Shown piece after piece: positions 44,588 to 53,900 of a stretch of 64,000 bases of DNA. How positions within the stretch are numbered: the stretch's first letter is position 1; each line of letters opens with the position of its first letter. The notes beneath the pieces are model-generated. The model searched no databases. It was not told where the DNA came from and saw nothing but the letters and a program-made list of their open reading frames with translations. The position numbers were made by a program, and so were the translations under genes. Source of the stretch: Dendronephthya gigantea (taxonomy: Eukaryota > Cnidaria > Anthozoa > Malacalcyonacea > Nephtheidae); the NCBI RefSeq assembly GCF_004324835.1, contig NW_021163019.1:248001-312000 (forward strand), in the 5' to 3' direction.

Positions 44588-44657
<70 letters not shown>
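44588..44657 (+). repeat. (AT)n microsatellite, left
   Basis: About 70 bp of pure AT dinucleotides on the left shoulder of the long palindrome. Confidence 0.97.
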
Positions 44658-44661
<4 letters not shown>

Positions 44662-44715
44662 TAAGTAAAGTATCCAAGAAGAAAGAGTGCTCGATATCAA
44701 AATTGAATAGAGCGA

Positions 44716-44882
44716 TTAAAATAAAATCAATGAAATATTACAAAATTTTGATTATATTGTTCGCTACACTCTGTGTTTCACGTTTCTTCTGAAACGATCA
44801 TCAGGCGATCAGAAGAAACGTGAAACACAGAGTGTTGCGAACAATATAATCAAAATTTTGTAATATTTCATTGATTTTATTT

Positions 44883-44884
<2 letters not shown>
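44716..44884. repeat. ~168-bp long palindrome containing a hammerhead-like core
   Basis: Two arms of about 75 bp are almost exact complements: AAATAAAATCAATGAAATAT, TACAAAATTTTGATTATATT, GTTCGC, ACACTCTGTGTTTCACGTTT and CTTCTGA against their reverse. They surround a 16-bp centre AACGATCATCAGGCGA. (AT)n tracts flank both sides. It lies immediately downstream of the minus-strand Penelope-like copy and is probably part of its terminal region. Confidence 0.85.
44761..44808 (-). ncRNA. hammerhead ribozyme-like motif (type I layout)
   Basis: Reading the minus strand: stem I 5' side UCGC (44808-44805), core CUGAUGA (44804-44798), stem II CGUUUC-AGAA-GAAACG with a U/U mismatch at its base (44797-44780), core GAAA (44779-44776), stem III CAC-AGA-GUG (44775-44767), UA as the U-H site (44766-44765), then stem I 3' side GCGA (44764-44761). 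All invariant core bases are present, and stems I, II and III pair fully. Cleavage would fall after A at 44765. Short stem III and type I layout are what is known for ribozymes in Penelope-like elements. Activity is not shown by sequence. Confidence 0.65.

Positions 44885-44885
<1 letters not shown>

Positions 44886-44945
<60 letters not shown>
44886..44945 (+). repeat. (TA)n microsatellite, right
   Basis: About 60 bp of TA dinucleotides on the right shoulder of the long palindrome. Confidence 0.97.
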
Positions 44946-44949
<4 letters not shown>

Positions 44950-46710
44950 CTTCAAATCATTAAAATCAAAAAGTTAAACATTGAGAAGAAAAAAAAATAT
45001 ATATTACGTTTCGGGGCACAGCCCCTTCATCAGAAACGATATAAGATCCTCTCCATGTCATTAAATACCATAGCCCTAACATTTGCATTTTACAGCAATT
45101 AATCATCCTTTGACATAAACTAATACTCCTCCCTTAAATTTAAACCCCTTGGAATATAAGTATTCAATTTCTCAATCCAAAAACTTTCCCTTTCAGTGGG
45201 TTTATTAACATCAGTGACGTCAATAATTTGCACTAAAAAGTCACTAAACCCTGAATGCCCTGCCTCAAAAAAATGTTCATACAAATGCTGTCCACAAATA
45301 CCCCTTTGTCCTTTAGCAAATCTATTAATCGAACTCTTAGGTTATTAAACCTTAACCTAAATGACGTCACTGTGTTGCCCACGTATTGTTTATTACAAGT
45401 TTTGCAAGTTACCAGATAAATCACTCCCTTTGAATTGCAGTCAAAGAGATGGTTAATATAGAACTTACGCTGCCGAACCGTACTATAAAATACTTCGCCT
45501 ATCACAATAGAATCACAAACTTTACACTTTTTACTACCACAATTAACCATCCCCTTAACTGAACATTCAACTTTTTGCAATTTAGCCCTAACCAGATGAT
45601 CTCTAAGGCTTTTGGATCTGCAATACTTTGCAATATTTTGCAATTCTTTAAAAATACCATACAATTCACGTAAAGCTGGGTGAAAATCTATCACAAAAAT
45701 ACTTCTGCTTTTTTGTTTACTATTTTGTTGTTCCGCCTCCTTATTAAAAAGTGCTGAACGATCCAAAAGCCTCACTCTTTCAAACTGACTTTCAACAAAT
45801 TCATTACTATACCCCCGTTTGGCCAAAAAGCCTTTCAATTCCACCAATCGTTTCTCCAAACACTCATCTGAACGACAAATACGTTTCAATCGTAACGCTT
45901 GTCATAAGGGATGGCATAAGGGATTCCCCTCCTCACATGCGGGGGATAACAAGATTTAAAATTTAAATACTGGTGTGCATCAGTAGGTTTACTGTACACA
46001 TCAGTACTAATGACCCCATTATCTAGTTCTACCATAACGTCAAGGAAGGGAACTCTCTTATCACTTATATCCCATGTGTACTTAATATCTTCATGAAAAG
46101 AATTCAAACGGAGAAGGAAATTATCAAGTTCTTCCCACGAGTGAAGCCAAATCATGAAGATATCATCCAGGAAGCGCCACCATACCCACGGTTTTAATTC
46201 ACATGTCTCTAGAAAGCTTTCCTCTAAATACCCCATAAAAATGTTGGCAAAACCCCGAGCAAACTTGGTTCCAATGGCTGTCCCTATTTTTTGACGAAAA
46301 ATTTTTTCGTCAAATTCAAAATAATTATTTGCCAATATCAATCTAGCCAAAGAAACCAAGTCCTTCACAGGCAACTCCCTCTCAGCCTTATAAAATGCTT
46401 TCCTAAGCGCTTCCAGTCCCTCATTGTGTGGTATATGAGGATATAGGCCAACCACGTCTATAGTACACAATATAACATTAGATGGAACGTGCCCTAAATT
46501 TTCCAATTTTTGAAGAAACTCGGTTGTATCTTTAATCACAGATGGTACATTAATCACTAAAGGTTGTATATGAAAATCTAGAAATTCCGATATCCTTTCC
46601 GTGGCCGTGCCGCAATTTGAAATAACAGGCCTACCTGGTACGCTATCCAAACGCTTATGAATTTTAGGTAGCTCTACACTGGGTAGGTAGCTGCAAATAC
46701 TGATGCACAC
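44946..46710 (-). mobile_element. Penelope-like retroelement, copy 1 (minus strand)
   Basis: Contains the reverse transcriptase and GIY-YIG reading frames described below, plus 3' sequence down to about 45000. The 3' part includes CGTTTCTGATGAAGGGGCTG followed by TGCCCCGAAACG, a hairpin that again carries CTGATGA and GAAA. The 5' end is cut at about 46710, where a second copy starts in the opposite direction. The element is 5'-truncated relative to a full Penelope ORF, which begins several hundred residues earlier. Confidence 0.85.
45121..46710 (-). CDS. Penelope-type reverse transcriptase + GIY-YIG endonuclease, partial
   Basis: The N-terminal part seen here begins in the RT domain: YLPSVELPKIHKRLDSVPGR, PVISNCGTATERISEFLD, CTIDVVGLYPHIPHNEGL, GTAIGTKFARGFANIFMG and the catalytic box WWRFLDDIFMIW, with the two Asp. 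After DVYSKPTDAHQYLNFKSCYP and PPHVRRGIPYAI a linker leads to a GIY-YIG-like domain (GVIYLVTCKTCNKQYVGNTV, with R in FRLRFNN). This RT plus C-terminal GIY-YIG layout defines endonuclease-bearing Penelope-like elements, which lack LTR-type integrase. Frame breaks are present near 45890 (between RT and linker) and near 45345 and 45630 (deletion relative to copy 2). Not functional as it stands. Confidence 0.9.
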
Positions 46711-47684
46711 CAGTATTTAAATTTTAAATCTTGTCATCCCCCGCATGTGAGGAGGGGAATCCCTTATGGACAAGCGTTACGATTGAAACGTATTTGTCGT
46801 TCAGATGAGTGTTTGGAGAAACGATTGGTGGAATTGAAAGGCTTTTTGGCCAAACGGGGGTATAGTAATGAATTTGTTGAAAGTCAGTTTGAGAGAGTGA
46901 GGCTTTTGGATCGTTCAGCACTTTTTAATAAGGAGGCGGAACAACAAAATAGTGAACAAAAAAGCAGAAGTATTTTTGTGATAGATTTTCACCCAGCTTT
47001 GCGTGAATTGTATGGTATTTTTAGGGAATTGCAAAATATTGTAGGTTTGTCGGGGCAGTTTTTGAGCGTTATGTCTGAACAGCCTATGGTATGTTTTCGA
47101 AGATCCAAAAGCCTTAGAGATCATCTGGTTAGGGCTAAATTGCAAAAAGTTGAATGTTCATTTAAGGGGATGGTTAATTGTGGTAGTAAAAAGTGTAAAG
47201 TTTGTGATTCTATTGTGATAGGCGAAGTATTTTATAGTACGGTTCGGCAGCGTAAGTTCTATATTAACCATCTCTTTGACTGCAATTCAAAGGGAGTGAT
47301 TTATCTGGTAACTTGCAAAACTTGTAATAAACAATACGTGGGCAACACAGTGACGTCATTTAGGTTAAGGTTTAATAACCATAAGAGTTCGATTAATAGA
47401 TTTGCTAAAGGACAAAGGGGTATTTGTGGACAGCATTTGTATGAACATTTTTTTGAGGCAGGGCATTCAGGGTTTAGTGACTTTTTAGTGCAAATTATTG
47501 ACGTCACTGATGTTAATAAACCCACTGAAAGGGAAAGTTTTTGGATTGAGAAATTGAATACTTATATTCCAAGGGGTTTAAATTTAAGGGAGGAGTATTA
47601 GTTTATGTCAAAGGATGATTAATTGCTGTAAAATGCAAATGTTAGGGCTATGGTATTTAATGACATGGAGAGGGTCTTATATGG
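46704..47684 (+). mobile_element. Penelope-like retroelement, copy 2 (plus strand), 5'-truncated
   Basis: It begins at GATGCACACCAGTATTTAAA in the RT region and runs into the 3' flank to about GAGGGTCTTATATGG (47684). It meets copy 1 head to head at about 46704-46710, with only a few shared bases at the join. Over the shared 900 bp the two copies are nearly identical, so the two insertions are of similar young age. Confidence 0.85.
46747..47601 (+). CDS. Penelope-like linker + GIY-YIG endonuclease, C-terminal 284 aa
   Basis: An open frame through the whole C-terminal half, with stop at 47601. Residues about 20-110 form a basic linker (ECLEKRLVELKGFLAKRGYS; ALFNKEAEQQNSEQKSRSIF; LSGQFLSVMSEQPMVCFRRS). 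A cysteine cluster (CGSKKCKVCDS) follows. The GIY-YIG nuclease (about 190-280) has GVIYLVTCKTCNKQYVGNTV, the FRLRFNNHKSSINRF arginine/histidine segment, the H-L-Y-E-H-F motif and the catalytic-type Glu region PTERESFWIEKLNTYIP. The nuclease nicks DNA for target-primed reverse transcription. This copy is intact from the linker on but has no RT domain upstream, so it cannot move on its own. Confidence 0.9.
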   Translation: MRRGIPYGQALRLKRICRSDECLEKRLVELKGFLAKRGYSNEFVESQFERVRLLDRSALFNKEAEQQNSEQKSRSIFVIDFHPALRELYGIFRELQNIVGLSGQFLSVMSEQPMVCFRRSKSLRDHLVRAKLQKVECSFKGMVNCGSKKCKVCDSIVIGEVFYSTVRQRKFYINHLFDCNSKGVIYLVTCKTCNKQYVGNTVTSFRLRFNNHKSSINRFAKGQRGICGQHLYEHFFEAGHSGFSDFLVQIIDVTDVNKPTERESFWIEKLNTYIPRGLNLREEY

Positions 47685-48869
47685 TTGTCTCTATCTATTT
47701 GTAGCGAATAAATTGATGGTTCCGTTACAAACGATGCAAAGAAATTCAAGACTTCGAAGGTCCCGAATAGCTTGAAAGTAAAAAGTCTGCTTCATTCTAA
47801 TAATTCAGAGACCACCGAAGCGCATGGCGACGCGAACAGATTCGACATCACAAGAGAGACTTGGTGAGTGTTACGTTTTATCTTTCAAAATTTAATTGTT
47901 CTAGGTGCTTTTAGAATGAGATTTACACGTATATCGGTGTATACATAAGGCTGTTTATGCCATAGTTTATGCTTGGTATAAAGAAAGCATATAATTCGCT
48001 AGGTGTAATCTGAATTTTGTGTCTTAATTTATGTTTAATTTTTGTATTCCTTTTGGGGGTTAGTAACATTCCAAAGGACCAATTTTTGTCCTCACTATAC
48101 TGCATTTGCTTTCTAAATGTTGTAAATATTAGATAGTTGATTTGACTTGAGTGTTCCAGAATGGTTTATGATTTTTAATACTATAGACTTGACTACTTTT
48201 CCTGAAAGATAGCTACATATACATATTTAAATAAAACTTTCCCATTTTAAAGAAACTATATAAGAAATGTGCCCAGACCCCAATTTTTCAAATTTCAACA
48301 GAAGGTTATAATTCATGTAGTTATACCTGCCTATACCTGACAATACATCCTAAATTCTTTTACCAAAAATAAATCTTAACTCATAAATTGGGTATCATTT
48401 AGCATGTTCTATTAATTAACAGATGCTTGTGCACATCTTAAATTGGAAAATTCTAAATGCCAGATCCTCTTATGCATTTATTTTATATTTTCAGGTGACC
48501 TTTGTTGATTATGAAGATCATGAATTAAGGCGATGATGTTATTGCAACAGTTGAGCAGGCACCATACACTCCAACAAACAAGAACAAGGGTGACCAACAA
48601 GACAAGAAAACACCACCAAGTGTCAAGTCGAGACGACATCAAGTCAATAAACTGTTTATAGAGTAAGACATTATTTTAAACTAAACTGCATGCTTCAAGA
48701 TATTTATATAATTCATTACTGTGACTTCATGTTAATTCTTAATAGTATTGGAACTTAAAATATATTTATAAATTAATATTGTGTTTGTGTGTTTTCTAGC
48801 CCTGTTTATATGTTACTTTTAGGAAAGGTGTGCAACTTTTTACTTAAACAATTTGTGTGTTCTCCAGCA
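47685..48869. other. nothing firmly recognised
   Basis: A plus-strand stretch at about 48496-48530 (VTFVDYEDHEL) follows an acceptor-like TTTTCAG and hints at a Tudor-type beta strand, but the frame breaks at once. No gene is called. Confidence 0.35.
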
Positions 48870-49195
48870 CAGCTTTAGCTGTGTAATGAAACACACCATG
48901 GTGTGTATGAAAACACACCTTCTTTGAAAATACACTTTAGAACGTGTTAAAATTTGGACAAGCCAAAAACACATCTTTTGATGTGTTTTTTGACACACCT
49001 TTTAGTGTGTTCTACACACCTTTTGGTGTGCACAAAAACACACCTTGCTATGTGTTAATACACCTTTAAAGATGCTTTTTGCAAACCTTATGGTGTGTTA
49101 AACACACCTTTAGGTGTGTTTCAAAACCCACCTTTAGGTGTGTTAAAATTTGGACAAAAAAGGTGTGTAAATTTAACACACCTTTTTTTAGTGTG
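48870..49195. repeat. word-swarm cassette, word ACACACCTTTNGGTGTGT
   Basis: About fourteen copies of ACACACC or GGTGTGT occur in 325 bp, mostly as facing pairs separated by TTT(T/A) (for example AACACACCTTTAGGTGTGTT). The right edge is TTTTTTTAGTGTGTGACAG, and the dispersed repeat copy 2 begins right after it. Confidence 0.8.
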
Positions 49196-49199
49196 TGAC

Positions 49200-49676
49200 A
49201 GTAGACCGAGCGATAGCGCGGTCCGTACATAAGACCGAGGTCTGATATTTTTCCAGTACGGACCGAACGTATTCGGTTAATAAGGGATTTATTATATGGC
49301 ATACAGTATTTAGTTTATTTATTTATACAATGCGCTGCAGTATTCTTGCCGGCTCTTTCGCCAGCCAGTCGCCAAGCAAGCACGGAAGTGGCTTCCAAAA
49401 GTTTGTTTTTTACTCGTTAAATAAGAATGATACAGTAATATAAACAAAAATCAAAGATTAATAAACATAATATTCACATGTACCAAAATAATGCTCTTCT
49501 TCGTCCGTTCTCCGTCGATATTTTTCGTGTCAAACATAAAAGTGCAAGCTTGTTTTTGTTAAAAAAATATGAGTGTTGGACCGTTACTACCGCAATGGTC
49601 TAATACTGGGGGATTCCAGACCGGCAAAGAACCAATCAGCGCACGCCATTTTAGTCACGAGACCGCGTGCCATATA
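49200..49676 (+). repeat. dispersed ~500-bp repeat, copy 2
   Basis: The inverse-orientation partner of 11146-11672. It starts in the foldback arm (GGTCCGTACATAAGACCGAG) and ends at GACCGCGTGCCATATAAC. It lacks the second foldback arm seen in copy 1. Differences between copies are scattered substitutions and short indels, roughly 5-8% by eye. Confidence 0.85.
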
Positions 49677-50029
49677 ACCATCCATTGTACTGCCCGTAAA
49701 ATTTGGTTGTCGGGGACATGCTAAAGGCGTCTTCGTCATCAATGGATGTTACGACTACAATTAATAAAATCATGCCATTTATTGATCAATAAACCGAAGA
49801 TCAGTACAAAAGTACGAATCACTTCATGGAGAGATGTATCAGTTAAACATATTGCACAACAATTGTTGTTCGTTGCCGTTGGGGATGCAAATACGAATTA
49901 AGCCTTTAATGTTATATCTGAAAGATTTGACGTTGTCCTCATGACTCAGATCGACGTGGCAAACAATCCCGGTGGAAATCGTGAAGATTTGGTAACTCAT
50001 GAGTATGAGCTAAGTATATATGAGATCGC
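49677..50029. other. nothing recognised
   Basis: Spacer between the dispersed repeat and the orphan exon-like frame. Confidence 0.4.
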
Positions 50030-50351
50030 AGGCAGAAACAACAGCTGGAGTGGACCACAAACTGATGCCAGGAAAGTTCATTGTAGGTCTGACAGCACTT
50101 CATAAATCTATTGGCAAGCTATACTTCCTTAGTAAAGAACTTCAGACCAAAGAAATTGATTGGAAGGATGTTCAATACGAGATGAAAAGAACTCGGGATA
50201 TAATTAACAACATCAAAGATCCCATGCAAACTAAATTGGGCCTTTGCTCGCTTATATTTGCGCGCAAGGGAGGACGCCTAATATACAGTCGTATGACTCA
50301 AAATAATTCCTCGTCAAAATATACCGAATTATTTATGAACGGTGAAAAAGG
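50030..50351 (+). CDS. possible orphan exon, unknown protein
   Basis: A frame bounded by a plausible acceptor (GAGATCGCAG) and donor (GGTGAAAAAG|GTAATAA) encodes about 107 residues with KLMPGKFIVGLTALHKSIGK, LYFLSKELQTKEIDWKDVQY and EMKRTRDIINNIKDPMQTKL. Composition is coding-like, charged and helical. I recognise no family. No neighbouring plus-strand exon was found. Confidence 0.3.
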
Positions 50352-50955
50352 TAATAAATGGTTAATTTGTGCATTATTCTGATTCATCACCAAAACAATC
50401 TACTCGGAGACAACAAAAAATTTAAAAATTTCTAAAAATTTAAAATTATGATAATTTGGGCGAGATAAAACGCCTATGGCAGCACACGTCTATCAGCGTT
50501 CTTGCTTCAGTAAAACTGCATTATTAATTATTTACGTTAAAGGTTAAAATTTTGCTGTCTACACTGACGTAACTGCAGCAAGGAGCCATTATCCGTGAAA
50601 ACACTTATCCGAATTGTCATCTTCTCTAATGTAACCGATCTCCAGCTTCGTATTATCGTTTATTATTTAAATACAGTTTTAAACAAATAAAATGGTAAGA
50701 ACATAGACAATGATGTAAAGATGGGAAACGTTTTGGTAAAAACTTGATACCACGCTGCACGTGTGTCACAAGTCTAAAAGTTACTACAAATTAGTAAACC
50801 TACCAAATATAACAATTACATGAATTGTTCTTCTAGCTATGTCAAAGCAACAAACAAATCACTACATGCTCTTATTCACGCACTTTTAGTTCTCTTAAAA
50901 ACTAAAAAACGGAACGTCTTCAGTTAAAAAAGGTTACGCCAGAACTTTGAAAATA
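50352..50955. other. 3' flank of the asparaginase gene; nothing recognised
   Basis: No exon or repeat is seen. The poly(A) region of the minus-strand gene ending at 50956 should fall here. Confidence 0.4.
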
Positions 50956-53900
50956 TCATATAGTTTCTTCAAAATTCTCGTCTTTTTTCAAGCCAAATTT
51001 CATTTCATTAAATTTGATGCTTGCCCAACCCATCATTTCAGTAGTAAAATACAATCCAAAATTTCCTTTTTTGTCAATCGCAACAACACCACCTACGTCT
51101 TTCAATTGTTTCTTCATGTTTTCCAAAGCTTTTTTTGCAGAATCCTGTAGCGGACAATTAGACATTTCATGAACACTCCATTTAATGTGGCTCCTAAACA
51201 GTATCTTGAAATTGTCCATTTGAACGGGGATAGTAAGCCATTTAAAATATTTCGCCAGATGACTGGAAATTATAACTTAGGCAAAGTATCTAGAGCCTAA
51301 ATCTATTTCAAACTTTCGCTCGACAACCATTGCTATAGCAAAAGAGGCATATCGAAATGGCCGCCGAATAAAAACGGTTCGGTTACCCCCCGATTATTGG
51401 CATCAAAATTTTACACTTCGAAGTCTTTATCGTTAGAAATAGAAAAGTTTTGAAACAGGGCCATTTTTTTAAAACGATTATAAAAATAATTTTCCAATGG
51501 AAATAATCACTCAATACAGAATTTTTTGAGAACTTTTCTATCGTAAAAACGAACGTAATTTAAAATTTTAATGCAAAATTTTTTTGGACATTTTGATATA
51601 AAATTTCGTTTAAAATCTGTTTGGCGGCCATTTTGAAGCGTGTCTGTTGTTATAGCAACGGTTGCAAAGCCAGAGTTTAGAACACATTTTGGCTCCAGGT
51701 ATGTTGTCTAAAAGTTATATTAAAGTTAGTCTCTTAGCCAAACATTTAAATGGCTTAATATCAATAAACTGTATAGTGCCACCTTTATTAAAATACGGAC
51801 TTACATTAGTTATGTTAATTAGAATTTTTAAACAAACCTGAGCATTCATTCCACCTTCCATCAGGTACACGACCTCTCTCGCTAGATTCATTTTCATCAA
51901 AGATTCTCCTAGTCCAGATGTGGTTGCTGCTCCGCGATTATTTGCGTAACCACCACAGCCCACCAGCGATGCATCACTGACACGACCAGACAATCTTCCC
52001 GGTACACCACCTAAACATAAGAACAGGCTCCAGTTGTTCAATCTAGTGCCATTTAGATTTTTTCCCTGTTTTTCCCTGGCATTGATTTTATTTTATCAAA
52101 CAAATCACACAATCTAATACAGATAGAGCCTGATTATAAACAAACACAATTATGAAACTAGTATAAAAAAATAAACAAAAAATGACCCACTTATCGATGC
52201 TCGCGGCGCAACTTATATTAGTTCAAATACTGGTAAAATATTGTTGAAAATGAATACTTAAAGTAATGCAATATCTCATACCAACAACTAAAAGAAAATA
52301 ATCATGGCCAGAAAATTCGGACATAATTAACATTCTACTTCCGCTTAAATTTGCATATGGTGTCAAAATAAAGCTTCGTGAGTAAACTGTAATGTGCACA
52401 GTACTAAACGCTAAAAATACACCTTTAGGTAGGTCGATTATAATTTGCCTTAATTGCTCGTTGCAGAGCAAGTTAATCTTAATATTTTTATATAGTATTT
52501 CAAAATGTTTTATCAGTATTCGTCCTGCATTTTCAAAACAAAGTTTTGGTCATTTAACACGTTCAATACCATAAAAACGAAAACTGTAATAGCGTAGAAA
52601 TAAAATAAAAATGCAGAGCCAACATAAAGTTTTACCAGCAAAATATTACCTCAGGATCTTTAATATTACACGAATTACAAGAAACAACCGGAGCAAATTG
52701 CAAAGATGCAATGATTTTCTTAAATTTTGCGAAATTTAAGATTGCGCAATATAATTTATAGTTGTGCAAACGAATAATATTTGAACAGATATGCATATTT
52801 GCTACGGCAATCTGCATATTCCATGTCCGCAATTTCTGGCCATGGGCGATCAAAAACCACTCCGCAAAATTGATGAAAAATGAATATCGCGATAGTAGAT
52901 AACCCCGCCCCATGTAGCTAGCAAAGGGTGCGGACACAATAGGTCAAGTGAACAAGAACCACGATTCACGTGGACAAAGACCATGATGTTGCACGTGGCC
53001 AATTGATCATGTGAACAAAGAAGTCATGATTCACGTGAAAATAACCACGAGGGTACACGCGTAAAAATGTCATATCTTGTAGCAAGTTTGTTCACAAGCT
53101 TGCAACAAGATTTGTTCGCACTGCTTGTCCCAAGCTGTTGACGAGATGGGACAACTTGTTAACAAGTTTTAACAAACATATTGAGTCAAAAGACTTGCTA
53201 CACTGAGGCTGTTCCAACATGTCTGGTACAAACATGATGTGACAATATCGCTACAATCTTTTGCAGTCAAGTTCGTAGCAATGTTTTTTGTATCATCTCT
53301 GATACGACTTGTCAGAACAATCTTGTAACAAGTCTAATAGTGCCATAGACTTGCTAGGAGTTGTTAACAGTTTGTTCCAAACTTGTTACAACAAATTGGA
53401 GCAAGCAGTGCGAACAAATCTTGTTGCATCTTGTGAGCAGACTGGTAACAACTCTGCCGCAGACTTGTTACAACTTGTGCGTTTTTACGCGTGTATTTTC
53501 CATCACGTGAGCAGGGATCATGAAGGGATTCTGCACGGTTGAGCACATCAAGTGAGATCCTGTTTAGATGACATCAGATTAAGTTGTTTCACGGTTTATC
53601 TGTCCTCCAGAACTTTTTTTCATTAGGCAGATCATGGCTAGGCTAGCATTATAATAAAGTTCATAAAGAGGAAAATTGAAGAAAATCAGCAGAAGGAACC
53701 CAGATCGCTTGGTTGGTGGATCTGCGTAAATGAGGCAAAAGCAGAGGAAAACAAAACTAAGGTTTGGTAACCCACAAAAACAGAATTTGAAAAATATTCG
53801 CGATGCCATACTTGAGGTTGATGGTGATATAATCTAGGCAGAAACGAACTAATTTCTTGACTATATTTTTGGTATTTGTGAACTGAGATATTCTATGTAA

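Noticed and set aside
45751-46921. Short plus and minus frames opposite the Penelope-like genes
   Set aside because: Shadows of the element's real coding strand. The near-identical pair only reflects the inverted copies.
48496-48665. Possible Tudor-type exon (VTFVDYEDHEL)
   Set aside because: Only eleven residues fit before the frame stops, and no neighbouring exon supports it.
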